Source: Rapana venosa (Eukaryota > Mollusca > Gastropoda > Neogastropoda > Muricidae). From it: a stretch of DNA of 64,000 nucleotides. Below are positions 57,301 to 62,867 of this stretch, piece by piece. The stretch covers positions 31,148,893 to 31,212,892 of the forward strand of contig CM054140.1 of the NCBI GenBank assembly GCA_028751875.1, written 5' to 3'. The notes under the pieces are model-generated. The model worked only from the letters and a program-made list of their open reading frames with translations. It was not told the origin of the DNA and did no database searches. Each line of letters begins with the position of its first letter. Within the stretch, counting starts at the first letter, position 1. The position numbers and the translations under genes are program-made.

Positions 57301-60062
57301 CTCCCTTTCTACACGATGGAGTTGTGGCCTTAAGACTTACATTTTTCTTTCTCCAAGCTTTTCCTTTTGTATAGTCTTCAGTATGACTCATTTTGGAAGT
57401 TGTTTTTCACAAAATGTCATTCTGTTAAAAATCTTCCGGAATAGATTTATAACTGTTGCTCCTCCTTTCCATATAACTACTGTCTACCTAGTGTTTCTTA
57501 CGTTTTATTTCTTATATTCTTTTTATTCATTTGTATATGTGGAAGAGAGTGCATATGAATATAAAATATGGGTGCCACCAGAATCAAAAGCCTCTTAACT
57601 TAATTAGATAAACTATGCAATATGACAATCATCATAATAGTGTAGATGTCATGGCACAAAATTCAACAGTCACTGCAAAGACTGTTTACCATTCACCTTG
57701 TGTTGAAATCTTAATCCCACCATGGATATTATAACAAAAAATTCAGCTGTCACAGTTGACGGATGCTATAGCCCAGTGGCTGAGATCGTTTGATTTCCAT
57801 CCTATGGGTCCACGATGTCATGGGTTTCAATCTTGGCAGCGACATCTGGTAAATTAACGGTGAGGACTTTTACAATCCTCAGGTCTACTTCACGTGCAGA
57901 CATGCCAGTGCCTTAATTCCTTCCGCGTATATACACCCATGCACAACTCAGATCAAATATATGCACATTAAAGATCCCGTAATGCTTGTCAGCGTTCAGT
58001 GGGTTACAGAAACACAAACATACCCAGCATACATCCCCAAAATTGAAATGCCGCTACCTTAATGGTGGGCAAAAATGGTCGCTTACACAAAATCTCATCA
58101 CTGGCGAATCTCTGAGCTCTAGCCGAGGAACAAACAAAAAACCCACAAAATGACAAACACATATTACCCACCAACACTGTCAGGGTCAGCTTCAGAGGCC
58201 TCTTTGCTCAGCTGGGTCAGAGAGATGCGGCCTCTGGAGAATCCTGACCGTCGCTTCCCAGACTTGGACCTCCGTCGCTCTGGATCCTTCGCTTTTTCTA
58301 CACTCGAGATGGCTGCCTCTGCTCCATCCACTTTGTCCTCGTTCATGACAGCTTGGGAAGAACCTATCTCTGAAAATAGATACTGGGATGTCAGCTTACT
58401 GTATTCATACACATGAAATTGAAATCAAGTGAACTGGTATAAGATACAATATTTTTTAGGGAGTATGGGTGCAGGACTCTATTAACACTCTGTAACAGCA
58501 GCGTCTGTCGTGTGTGCATAGTCAAGTTGTCTTAGAAAGTCAAAAGAAATCACTTTGTATATTGTGACATACTATAGGCTATCAGATGGTATCATACTTT
58601 GTATGTCAATTTTTATTTCAATAACAGAATTATCCCCTGTGGGAACGATGGGGGCCTGTCAGTATGAACAGCATTCCCACCGTCTGGAAATTATGTGCTA
58701 GGAATTCCCTCTGTTCTATCCCTCTCTGTGTTCCCTCCTTGGTTTTTTTCTTCCTTTCACCTCCTTCTTGTCTATTTTCTGCCTTCTTGGTCCATTCTCC
58801 TGCCTTTTTTCCTGGTAAGACTTACAATATTTATTTATAACTATTCTCTCCCGTGCCCAAGTCAGATGTGCTGGGCCCAACTTGTCAGGCACTTAACAGC
58901 AGCGCAAATTTTTTTTACTCTTATGACCGACAGTTGTTGCTGTCTGAAATTTCAAGGAAGAAGAAACAAAGAATTATACTGGGGAGGGGGAGGGGGCCAG
59001 AAAGAATAGCCTGCTGGAGGGATTTTTCCCCTGGTGTTAACATCAGTACCAACCCTACTTCCCCCCCCCCCCCCCCCCCCCCCCTCCACTACTCCCCCTT
59101 GCCTTTGGGATCAGACGATAACCCTAAGGTCCCATGTATCAATCATTTTTTCAATGCATTCAGAACATCTTAAGCAATTGTTAAAACCCATTCCACCTTT
59201 CAGAAGAGTAGGCCACTGCAGGCCAGTAGGAACAGATGACAAAATCTTTTTAAAAAGCATGCAGTCTGGTGTCTGGTGTCATTTTAGACATTATCCTCCA
59301 TGTCAAAATGCAACCACCTCAATTTTCCATGGGCAAACAGTTACAACTATATATATATTACATGCATAATCTCACCACTGGTGAGCTGGAGAGCTCTAGC
59401 TAGCCAAGGTGCAAAACAACACTTGAACAAAAGCAGAAGACACCTAGTGTATCAAGACTATCATTTTTTTCTGGAAAAAAATAACAACTACTGTTCAGTT
59501 ATATCAATTATCAGTGCAGCTCTATTTTACAACCCTCAAATGTAATTAGTATGCATCATTATAAATGTAACTATGAAATGACATTTTCCATTTCAAGAGG
59601 TTATTTAGCACTGAACTTTTCTTTAGTTTGGGTGTTCATTCTGCATCCATGTTTCGAAGTTAAACTGAACAACCAAGTGCAAATTATGTGCGCATTCACG
59701 TGTGTCAACATGTGCGTGAGAGAGAAAAAGCAAACACATATATATATATACATGTGTATACACACAGGTGAAAAGATATGTGTGTGCATGTGCTTCTGTG
59801 TGTTTGTGTGTGAGTGCAATTGTCTTCGTCTAGTTTCAGTGTATGCATGCAGAATTTATGCTAGCACAAAAAACAAACGTATTATAGTTTATACTTGTGT
59901 ACAGTATGCTAATTTTTTCCTTCATTTCTGTTCAAAATGTACCGAATCCCTTCATCTCTCAAGTCACAATGAGGTACCTCCAGTGTGGCCCAGTCCAGGG
60001 TCAGCTTCCTCACTGCCATCCCCACTGCCCTGTTTGTTCTCAGCTTCTGCCAGTTCACTCAT
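20152..60062 (-). CDS. DSN1: DSN1 homologue, MIS12 kinetochore complex subunit, 10 exons, complete
   Basis: Exons, in transcript order: 60062-59978, 58369-58172, 54450-54371, 52831-52765, 42332-42257, 38880-38812, 32484-32413, 23484-23334, 21437-21350, 20216-20152. All junctions are GT-AG, all phases match, and the sum is 951 nt, giving 316 residues plus TGA. Human DSN1 is 356 residues. Matches to DSN1 (MIS13 family) are [10 protein letters not shown], the helix [20 protein letters not shown] followed by DGSFQQAC, then [20 protein letters not shown] and [17 protein letters not shown], and a C-terminal coiled coil. A basic stretch at residues 60-78 has RRRS and KRRS. In known DSN1 proteins such a basic, Aurora B-phosphorylated segment regulates CENP-C binding. 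Within MIS12 (MIS12, PMF1/NNF1, NSL1, DSN1), it links CENP-C/CENP-T chromatin to NDC80. The coding sequence is intact. About 97 percent of the span is repeat-filled intron. Confidence 0.92.
20283..20580 (-). mobile_element. SINE family D, - copy in DSN1 intron 9
   Basis: Reverse complement of 19243-19550 along its full length (gggtaaaggtgtccccatta to gaccactgagctatctcact). Together they form an inverted pair around DSN1 exon 10. Confidence 0.82.
20639..21115. repeat. Diverged tandem repeat of about 50-57 bp, about nine units, in DSN1 intron 9
   Basis: Each unit opens with GATCT or GATC plus TTKCACATG-like sequence, then taagaaaagaaaacc and ttcaaggttatc. Units vary in length and one is enlarged to about 75 bp. 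It is an old minisatellite by its divergence. Confidence 0.75.
21350..21437 (-). CDS. DSN1: DSN1 exon 9 (C-terminal coiled coil)
   Basis: Acceptor cctttgggacag, donor GCTCTGG|gtgagg, 88 nt. It encodes [20 protein letters not shown] followed by HVDTITKAL, with a heptad pattern matching the M-D-E-L region near the DSN1 C-terminus that packs against NSL1 and MIS12. Confidence 0.9.
21438..22270. other. DSN1 intron 8 stretch, nothing recognised
   Basis: No gene, TE core or strong repeat seen. Short AT-rich tracts only. Confidence 0.5.
22285..22690 (+). mobile_element. SINE family G composite
   Basis: tRNA-like head gatcagtggtctagaggtag and B box gggtttcaagtgtg, then gtgagtgatggtctaggtgc. A second partial body (ggactgtgagtggtggtctg, tttcggatgagacgataagc) follows from about 22600, suggesting insertion of one copy next to another. 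Confidence 0.65.
23334..23484 (-). CDS. DSN1: DSN1 exon 8 (largest internal conserved exon after exon 2)
   Basis: Acceptor tgtggtttcag, donor CTGCTG|gtaatg, 151 nt ending phase 0. It encodes [20 protein letters not shown], a short Pro-rich linker, and [17 protein letters not shown], the beginning of the C-terminal coiled coil. A SINE tail starts about 18 bp beyond its acceptor. Confidence 0.9.
23495..23592 (+). mobile_element. SINE family B tail next to DSN1 exon 8
   Basis: Contains ccccgaagtcagaatgcggc, taccttaagggtgggcaaaa and ttggagctccaacc. It starts about 18 bp beyond the exon 8 acceptor, in antisense to DSN1. Confidence 0.75.
23640..24500. repeat. 28-bp minisatellite, block 1 (DSN1 intron 7)
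   Basis: About 30 units with core caatcaaccacacttcccca or the CACAG, CAACAG variants, then gtacatgcaat or gtacatacaat. Period 28 bp throughout, with occasional short units. No stop codon occurs in any + frame of the unit. Confidence 0.95.
24490..26845 (+). mobile_element. Decayed LINE inserted in the 28-bp minisatellite
   Basis: The 5' part (24490-25230) reads as RT C-terminus: [17 protein letters not shown] motif (here [13 protein letters not shown]), [16 protein letters not shown] after a frameshift, then [12 protein letters not shown] and [13 protein letters not shown]. This layout fits CR1/Jockey-type elements. The rest is probably 3' UTR with TG, TTGTG and G/T-rich runs, ending gaatttgacttgacttgac-like repeats before the array resumes. 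Several frameshifts and stops are present, so it is dead. Confidence 0.7.
26848..29850. repeat. 28-bp minisatellite, block 2 (DSN1 intron 7), about 3 kb
   Basis: More than 100 units of the same 28-bp repeat, with unit variants distinguished by CCACAG, CCCAAG, CTCAAG or CCCCTG before TACATA/TACATG. Higher-order copies are present: a 111-bp four-unit set three times at 29501-29834, and a segment near 28540-28860 repeated with a 553-bp offset. The overlapping 530-, 599- and 447-residue frames are periodicity artefacts. Confidence 0.96.
29851..31240. other. Unique-looking spacer between minisatellite blocks
   Basis: Contains a CT microsatellite at 30727-30773, a short direct repeat (ggtcctctctattcatggt, near 30165) and a short C run. 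No gene or TE core recognised. Confidence 0.5.
31245..31828. repeat. 28-bp minisatellite, block 3
   Basis: About 20 units, mostly the CCACAG type, with CG/TG-containing variants (accacgcttccc, accatgcttccc). A five-unit, 140-bp set is tandemly duplicated (landmark catacaaccaaccac at 31531 and 31671). Confidence 0.95.
31961..32045 (+). repeat. (TG)n microsatellite
   Basis: TG repeat with one TGGTG interruption, leading to a TGTGTC patch. Confidence 0.9.
32413..32484 (-). CDS. DSN1: DSN1 exon 7
   Basis: Acceptor gtgttggcag, donor CTAAAGA|gtgagt, 72 nt. It encodes [20 protein letters not shown] followed by GAKE. The W-x-x-L and QEAKE-like spacing matches vertebrate DSN1 (W-D-Q-L-L then QQEAKE). 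A CA microsatellite (32490-32529) lies within its acceptor region. Confidence 0.9.
32490..32529 (+). repeat. (CA)n microsatellite at DSN1 exon 7
   Basis: About 20 CA units beginning 6 bp beyond the acceptor of DSN1 exon 7. In the transcript this is a TG tract just upstream of the 3' splice site. Confidence 0.9.
32590..36440. other. DSN1 intron 6, mostly unrecognised
   Basis: Holds a 12-bp inverted repeat (gcacgcaacatt at 32902-32913 and its complement at 33050-33061), a CT array at 34519-34566 and a perfect hairpin at 36093-36118. The open frames present show no domain. It may include a decayed DNA element, but this is not supported enough to call. Confidence 0.45.
36441..36546. repeat. 53-bp tandem duplication
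   Basis: Two nearly identical units begin at 36441 and 36494 (tagcaggacacacataattt, then gttctggtgttgcttgttct). Confidence 0.9.
36801..37038 (+). repeat. (TATG)n tetranucleotide array
   Basis: About 60 units with regular TGTGTG and TGTCTATG interruptions. A block with the same interruptions appears twice, offset by about 96 bp, suggesting internal duplication. Confidence 0.95.
37556..37951 (-). mobile_element. SINE family F, degraded antisense copy
   Basis: Similar to 7028-7326 (tgagtgcatgctgggtatgc, gcactcgcaggtctggtttt, ctgcagcgaaggtgggagca) with many substitutions. Confidence 0.6.
38232..38560 (+). mobile_element. CT-rich repeat, family C, copy 3
   Basis: gggaagctgggggcctgtca to gcgttcaacgaagaagaaga, with the pyrimidine-rich middle. 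It lies downstream (in transcript) of DSN1 exon 6. Confidence 0.82.
38812..38880 (-). CDS. DSN1: DSN1 exon 6
   Basis: Acceptor ttccctttag, donor AAACG|gtaatg, 69 nt, phase 2 to 2. It encodes [20 protein letters not shown] followed by CIKR, the start of the long helix that ends in the conserved Trp of exon 7. It is flanked by two direct copies of SINE family C. Confidence 0.9.
38995..39343 (+). mobile_element. CT-rich repeat, family C, copy 4
   Basis: ccatggggatgccaggggcc to tgacgaagaaaaagaagaat. Direct orientation to copy 3, with exon 6 between them. Confidence 0.82.
39625..39702 (+). repeat. (TG)n / TGCG microsatellite
   Basis: TG repeat passing into (GTGC)n units. Confidence 0.9.
40119..40333 (+). 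mobile_element. SINE family A, 5'-truncated copy
   Basis: Starts at cttcggatgagactataaac and runs to cttattccattatcctcgat. The tRNA head is missing. It is followed by the tail ttgctatataaattccatac, as in other repeats. Confidence 0.8.
40728..41141 (+). mobile_element. SINE family B, near full length
   Basis: Head gatagtctagtggtcagagc, B box cgggtttgagcc, body ctttcgggtgagacgataaa, tail cccaaagtcagaatgcggct and gagctccagccaaagaacgg. Confidence 0.8.
41191..41260 (-). repeat. (ATT)n and gcgctatataaat-type repeat tail
   Basis: TAA repeat at 41191-41214 next to tggaatttatatagcgctga, antisense copy of the tail found on several LINE/SINE copies. Confidence 0.75.
41275..41494 (-). mobile_element. 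SINE family A, antisense, truncated
   Basis: Reverse complement of the tail and body (atcgaggataatggaataag to ctcatccgaaagatt). Head absent. Confidence 0.8.
41578..41668 (+). mobile_element. SINE family B tail fragment
   Basis: Contains ttcccgaatgctgctacctg and ttggagctctagc. Confidence 0.6.
41801..42124 (+). mobile_element. SINE family A, near full length
   Basis: Head gatgagatagcctggtggtt, body ccttcagaggagactataag, tail gcttattctattatcattgg. Confidence 0.8.
42257..42332 (-). CDS. DSN1: DSN1 exon 5
   Basis: Acceptor ttttttttcag, donor ACTCCAAG|gtacct, 76 nt. It encodes [20 protein letters not shown] followed by ACTTP, aligning with the D-G-T-L-Q-K-C stretch of human DSN1 (here DGSFQQAC). 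A GAG/GAGGAG simple repeat lies just beyond the donor on the + strand side (42236-42252). Confidence 0.9.
42438..42548 (+). mobile_element. SINE family B tail fragment
   Basis: atccccgaagtcagaatgcg and cagagctctggccaaggaac, upstream of DSN1 exon 5 in transcript order. Confidence 0.65.
42650..43024 (+). mobile_element. SINE family G with family B-type tail
   Basis: tRNA-like head ggcaggacagtttagacatt with strong B box gggttcgattccc, body gtccagtctttcacagaaga, aaagaacccactgcagttga, tail ctcaagacagaatgcagcta and gaaacgttagttgaggaac. Shows that the B tail is shared among differently headed SINEs. Confidence 0.75.
43035..44485 (-). mobile_element. L1/Tx1-like LINE fragment: endonuclease and start of RT
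   Basis: On the - strand an APE-type endonuclease reads [29 protein letters not shown] and [10 protein letters not shown], then [14 protein letters not shown] (the S-D-H-type catalytic end, here NDH). A linker follows, then RT start with [20 protein letters not shown]. There are frame breaks near 44280, 43510-43560 and 43290. Both ends are truncated, the 5' end at a CA microsatellite (44478-44502). It lies in DSN1 intron 4 in the sense direction. Confidence 0.82.
44700..45650. other. DSN1 intron 4 stretch, nothing recognised
   Basis: AT-rich sequence and a C-rich/GA patch near 45160-45206. No gene or TE core identified. Confidence 0.45.
45651..45718 (-). mobile_element. SINE family A, tail only
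   Basis: atcaaggataatggaataag and gtgcttttttacatccagtc, antisense. Confidence 0.75.
45719..46610. other. C/G-homopolymer-rich stretch
   Basis: Holds C runs near 45796-45811, G runs near 46149-46166, CA/GC alternating sequence near 46315-46370 and G-rich sequence to 46490. Overlapping open frames have no recognisable domain. Confidence 0.5.
46600..47055. repeat. 51-bp minisatellite, about nine units
   Basis: Units repeat at 51 bp (gtcatgtctaatttgacgat at 46630 and 46681 onward); one unit lacks 6 bp near 46985. As 51 is 17 codons, the + strand shows a 217-residue artefactual frame. The unit equals the last codons of the antisense LINE ORF1 next to it. Confidence 0.93.
47010..47944 (-). pseudogene. 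LINE ORF1 (L1/Tx1-like RNA-binding protein) pseudogene
   Basis: ATG at 47944 begins [21 protein letters not shown] coiled coil follows ([37 protein letters not shown]). After a frameshift comes an RRM/C-terminal-domain-like part: [13 protein letters not shown], then RFYS-type and [20 protein letters not shown] with [13 protein letters not shown], ending at TGA 47012-47010. This order matches ORF1p of L1/Tx1 elements, which binds the element RNA as a trimer. At least two frame shifts break it. Whether it belongs to the ORF2 fragment 2.5 kb away is unknown. Confidence 0.75.
48095..48180 (+). repeat. gcgctatataaat-type 3' tail with (ATT)n
   Basis: gatttgttgctttacaagat then tcagcgctatataaattcca and ATT repeats. 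The same tail ends the L2-like LINE at 56.2 kb and several SINEs. Confidence 0.7.
48330..48600 (-). mobile_element. SINE family H (tRNA-headed, antisense)
   Basis: On the - strand: ggtcgagtggtttaggcggt, B box gggttcgatccccg, body ctttgggaaagacactttac and gggtaccagctctgctgggg. A gcgctatataaat tail with ATT repeats lies on its + side at 48555-48597. Confidence 0.75.
48601..49895. other. DSN1 intron 4 stretch, nothing recognised
   Basis: Contains a TATA-like gatataaataaac near 48955 with GC-richer sequence after it, and a GC-rich patch near 49400-49440. No supported gene. Confidence 0.4.
49896..50010 (+). mobile_element. SINE family A, tail only
   Basis: aaatggatgacaaaatttac to cttattccattatccttgaa and AATAAGCAAAATAAATAAA. 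Confidence 0.8.
50011..50562 (+). repeat. CA/GC-rich and CT/C-rich simple-sequence region
   Basis: CA, CACG and CATG interspersed arrays to about 50475, then CT and C-run alternation at 50490-50562. All open frames here are repeat shadows. Confidence 0.9.
51228..51308. repeat. (AT)n microsatellite
   Basis: TA repeats with a few AATATATAA interruptions; strongly self-complementary. Confidence 0.92.
51310..52050. other. DSN1 intron 4 stretch, nothing recognised
   Basis: T-rich and A-rich runs near 51430-51560, then unique sequence with an interrupted inverted repeat near 51815-51835 (ttctcctttaacaaaggaga). No gene seen. Confidence 0.45.
52045..52170 (-). repeat. gcgctatataaat-type tail, antisense
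   Basis: ATA repeats then catggaatttatacagcact and atcttgcaaaaaacaaatca, followed by a stretch ending gttacaattaatag that is also found at 63826-63925. Confidence 0.7.
52765..52831 (-). CDS. DSN1: DSN1 exon 4
   Basis: Acceptor ctgtcatgacag, donor GCTGAAG|gtaagt, 67 nt (22 codons plus one base). It encodes [20 protein letters not shown] followed by AE, which leads into the helix completed by exon 5. It is among the smallest exons of the gene and precedes the largest intron (10.4 kb). Confidence 0.9.
52962..53550 (+). mobile_element. SINE family B interrupted by a family D fragment
   Basis: Family B head (agatagcctagtggtcagtg) and body run to tagtactgactcc near 53088. Family D sequence (ccttggcttcagtacagtcc to ttatggaaacacctttacct) then occupies about 53092-53300, after which family B resumes (attccactcccccaaaagtt) and runs to its tail gagctctacccaaggaacaa. 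This is a nested SINE insertion. Confidence 0.75.
54101..54244. repeat. 72-bp tandem duplication next to DSN1 exon 3
   Basis: Units start at 54101 and 54173, sharing tctccrttaaaa, gaagtcggrrtatggctgcc and tatatcrgcmgttatttgaa. Being 24 codons long, it gives repeated peptides on the - strand. Confidence 0.88.
54371..54450 (-). CDS. DSN1: DSN1 exon 3 (start of conserved helical region)
   Basis: Acceptor ctgtgttgacag, donor CTGCGG|gtaagt, 80 nt. It encodes [20 protein letters not shown] and then SRLILR, closely matching the LPEAERLSLLL segment of vertebrate DSN1. It is the exon that restores phase between exons 2 and 4. A LINE begins only about 15 bp beyond its acceptor. Confidence 0.9.
54463..55513 (+). 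mobile_element. L2/CR1-like LINE, 5'-truncated, RT C-terminus
   Basis: The reading begins [15 protein letters not shown] and continues [52 protein letters not shown] and [10 protein letters not shown], then [10 protein letters not shown] after frameshifts. These are the standard closing motifs of L2/CR1-clade reverse transcriptases. A (CAAA)-rich insertion at about 54640-54690 is bounded by repeats of a 19-bp motif ending ctccatgcaaaaa. The 3' tail resumes at 56185-56212 after a nested RTE. Confidence 0.85.
55514..56184 (+). mobile_element. RTE-like LINE 3' end nested in the L2-like LINE tail
   Basis: Reads [20 protein letters not shown], then [48 protein letters not shown] and [20 protein letters not shown], the typical RTE RT end. 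One frame break occurs near 55885. A 7-bp duplication agtggta (55514-55520 and 56178-56184) bounds it. Confidence 0.85.
56185..56212 (+). mobile_element. Resumed 3' tail of the L2-like LINE
   Basis: tataaattccatcaattatt continues the gcgctatataaat-type tail broken at 55513. Confidence 0.7.
56850..57290 (+). mobile_element. I/Jockey-like LINE, C-terminal fragment
   Basis: Reads [20 protein letters not shown] then [17 protein letters not shown], the C-terminal Cys/His motif (C-x-C-G ... H-V-L-x-x-C) found after RNase H in I-type elements. Broken upstream by frameshift. Confidence 0.65.
57758..58137 (+). mobile_element. SINE family F, copy 4
   Basis: Head tatagcccagtggctgagat, B box gggtttcaatcttg, body ggtaaattaacggtgaggac, and a family B-type tail (tccccaaaattgaaatgccg, gagctctagccgaggaacaa). 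It ends about 35 bp from DSN1 exon 2 donor side. Confidence 0.8.
58172..58369 (-). CDS. DSN1: DSN1 exon 2 (basic, Aurora B-type motif)
   Basis: Acceptor tctattttcag, donor GTGTTG|gtgggt, 198 nt. It encodes residues 29-95 with [20 protein letters not shown] followed by [18 protein letters not shown]. The RRRS (60-63) and KRRS (67-70) sites fit the Aurora B R/K-x-S preference and lie where human DSN1 carries its regulated basic segment. Confidence 0.9.
58632..58970 (+). mobile_element. CT-rich repeat, family C, copy 5
   Basis: cctgtgggaacgatgggggc to aatttcaaggaagaagaaac, full length, + orientation, in DSN1 intron 1. Confidence 0.82.
58986..59412 (+). mobile_element. SINE family B copy with internal 24-bp C run
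   Basis: Head region gggggccagaaagaatagcc, body with cttttgggatcagacgataac-like sequence, tail ccatgtcaaaatgcaaccac and gagctctagctagccaaggt. A homopolymer of C at 59061-59084 replaces the usual ccactcccc part of the body. Confidence 0.65.
59978..60062 (-). CDS. DSN1: DSN1 exon 1 (start codon)
   Basis: ATG at 60062-60060 in context ACAGCCATGA (G at -3), with an in-frame TGA nine bases upstream, which supports this start. It encodes [20 protein letters not shown] and further acidic, Gly-rich residues (28 codons plus one base). Donor ACTGGAG|gtacct. The acidic disordered N-terminus is usual for DSN1. It is assigned by phase with exon 2 and by the stop codon upstream, and homology alone would not find it. 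Confidence 0.75.
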
Positions 60063-60371
60063 GGCTGTTCACACCAACGTCAAACCACTGTCAACAGAAC
60101 CACAAGCATGAGCTCAAAACTGTTCACGAGCTTCATAAGTTCATTCTATTTTGTCATCAAAGTCACCATCTGTTTATTAATGTCAATCAGTAAATCATGT
60201 ATCCTTTGACTCGTTACACTGAAGTCACATGGCATATGCCTAGATATATAAATATATCACTGGGTGTCAAACTGTGAATTCATTTACTTGTGGATGCATG
60301 TGTGAATGTGTACACTGTATCATATATAAATTATATATGTGTGTCATGTATGAGCATGTGTGTGTGTGTGT

Positions 60372-60372
<1 letters not shown>

Positions 60373-60412
<40 letters not shown>
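60373..60412 (+). repeat. (TAG)n microsatellite
   Basis: About 13 TAG units between two TG arrays (60357-60373 and 60474-60550). Confidence 0.92.
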
Positions 60413-60652
60413 CTTTAGTTTTAATGTCTTTCCACTTTAAGTGATACCAAACAATCAAAAAGAATAATTGGAAAGTGTGTGTGTGTGTGTGTGTGCACGT
60501 GTGTGTGTGCATGTGTATGTGTGTGCATGTGTATGTGTGTGCATGTGTGTTTGCTTTTGTGTTTATGAATACATCAAAATGACAAACAGAACGTGCTAAA
60601 CAACATAACCAAGTAATGATAAAAACCCCAGAAACAAACAAAACTTCAATAA

Positions 60653-62867
60653 TTATAACAAATGTCCTATGGGACTTGACTGCAAGCCCTTAGTAATATC
60701 AAACATTATATCTACATCTTTGAAAACTTCTTCAATAAAAGTCTTAGAAATGAAAGGCAAATAGAGTTTTAAATCCTGGCAGTCAAGTATGATATGACCA
60801 TTGGAAATATAATCACCACATAAGCATTTAACATTCTTGCTGAATTTTGTAACAAATGCATTTAGTCTCATTCTGAAGAATGAGTTGTGTGTCTCTGACA
60901 ACATCTGTATGAGTCTTTCGATGGATAATGTCTTCAAACACGCTCTTCCTACTTAGAATCCACTTCGGGAACTGTCCGTTTTGCTGATAAGACTCCATAA
61001 ATTTATTAAAGGATGCCTGTTCTAATAATTGGTACCATTCTCCTAAGGATAAAGGAATATTCAATGCTGTCGATCTACTGTCATTATTTGCACCTTTTTC
61101 AGCAGATCTATCAGCCCACTCATTTGAATATAGTCCTATATGTGAAGGAGTTCAACAAAAGGTGACATTTATACCTCTTAAGCTAATAAAGTTTATCATG
61201 TACTTGATATCTAATATGATTCTAGAAGTTTTCTTATAATTTGAAGATCTTATTAAAAGTACATCAATTATAAGGCAGACTTAGAATCCACGCAAAATAA
61301 TATATGATAGAAACAAACTGGAAGGTCTAAAACATACCTCAAAGCCATTAGAATTGCAATGAGTTCAGCTGTGAATACTGATCGATGTTTACCAATAAGA
61401 TTTTTTCAATTTTTAGTGATGGTATCACAAAAGCTGAACCTGCTTGCTGATTGTCTAAAAGTGAACCATTTGTACACATTTTCAGAGAATGCGAATAATT
61501 GGTCTCAATATGCATTTGAACATTAGCTGCCATAATATTTCGATTATCATTCTTATTCATGTCTGTATAATTGATATCGAAATGTGCTTGACTCATTTCC
61601 CAGATAGGAAAGTTTGAAACTGTTCCCTGCAAGTCTACATCATTTTGATTGATTCCAGACTGCACATACAGATCTGACACGTAGGTGCAGATAGATATTA
61701 CAGAGTGTATATGATGGGCTCGTTTCGGAAAATCTCTTTCGGATCTAACTTTTACCTCTTCCGAAGCAAGGTTGTCAGGTGCGGAGCTTCTCAGTACATA
61801 CTTGGCACACGCAAGTTGTCGGTACTTATCCAAAGGCAAAAGTCCAATCTCTCTATATGTTTCAAGCGCTGATGCATGAAACAGAACACCAATAGTAAGT
61901 CTGTACGCTTTACAGTCTACACTTTGAAGCTTTTTTAATAAATACTTCGGAGCGCTAAAGAATACTTCTTGTCCAAACGACAATTTTGTTCTGATTAATG
62001 AAGTAGATAAATGCTTAAGGATTCTCATATCCTGTCCCCATTGCTGCTGCTCTATGATCTTTAAGAAATTTAAGCATTTCCTTGCTTTACATAAAATGTA
62101 TTCGATGTGGGTGTTCCTGGTTAGTTTTGGAATAAGACATACCATTTCCTTGCTTTACATAAAATGTATTCGATGTGGGTGTTGCAGGTTAGTTTTGGAG
62201 TAAGAAATACCGCTAAAAATTTTACTACTTGTTTATATTCCAGTATCTCATTATCAATTCTGAACATTGGTAAATCTTCTGGATTACTCCCATTGCTTCA
62301 TATGTGTTGTTTCTGTAGACAGCGTGAGACCGTTTTCATTTATGTATGTATTTAAATCACCCAGATCTTTTTGATAGATTGTTCTAGTATAATTCAAAGA
62401 CCTTTTTTGTGTATTTCTTTTCATGGTAGTATTTGCCCACATACAAATGTCATCTGCATACTGTACTATGACCACACTTTTAGATAGTGTTTTGGAAGAT
62501 CATGTAGTAAGATATTAAACAAAACAGGTGCTTTAAAAGAGCCTTGTGGTAAGCCCATATGAAGATATTTAGGTTCTGAATATGAATTTCCAGCCCTTAC
62601 CTGAATCGATCTGTTGCAAAGAAAGCTCTTGATAAATTGATAGAAATTACCAGAAAAGCTAATCATCTTTAACTTCTTTAATAATCTGGCAAGCCAAACT
62701 TGAATGAAGGCTTTGTCAAAAAACGTTGCCAGTACATTTTTTTCTTCATGCAAACTGGTGATTTACAGATGTTGTAAGTTTAACTAAATAATATTGTCTG
62801 TTGCAGTTCTACCTTTTTGAAAAGCTGCTTTGTTGCTCATTATAATCCCATTTTTCTGGCAATAATG
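60653..62867 (-). mobile_element. I/Nimb-like LINE with RT and RNase H (3' part)
   Basis: On the - strand from high to low coordinate: RT fragments (GLPQGSFKAPVLFNILLHDL near 62580-62500; VIVQYADDICMWANTT near 62475), RT thumb (TRNTHIEYILCKARKCLNFL, LHASALETYREIGLLPL-type), then RNase H with AELIAILMAL, FCVDSKSAL and SHIGLYSNEWADRSAEKGA, then a C-terminal Cys motif CLCG...GHIILDC, ending SSPIGHLL. It has several stops. The order RT-RNase H-Cys motif assigns it to the I group. The two 3' fragments at 1-575 and 5155-5600 are the same family. It lies upstream of DSN1 exon 1. Confidence 0.85.

Noticed and set aside
52831..58172. Direct splice of DSN1 exon 2 to exon 4
   Set aside because: Phases disagree, and a DSN1-like exon with matching phases lies between them at 54371-54450.
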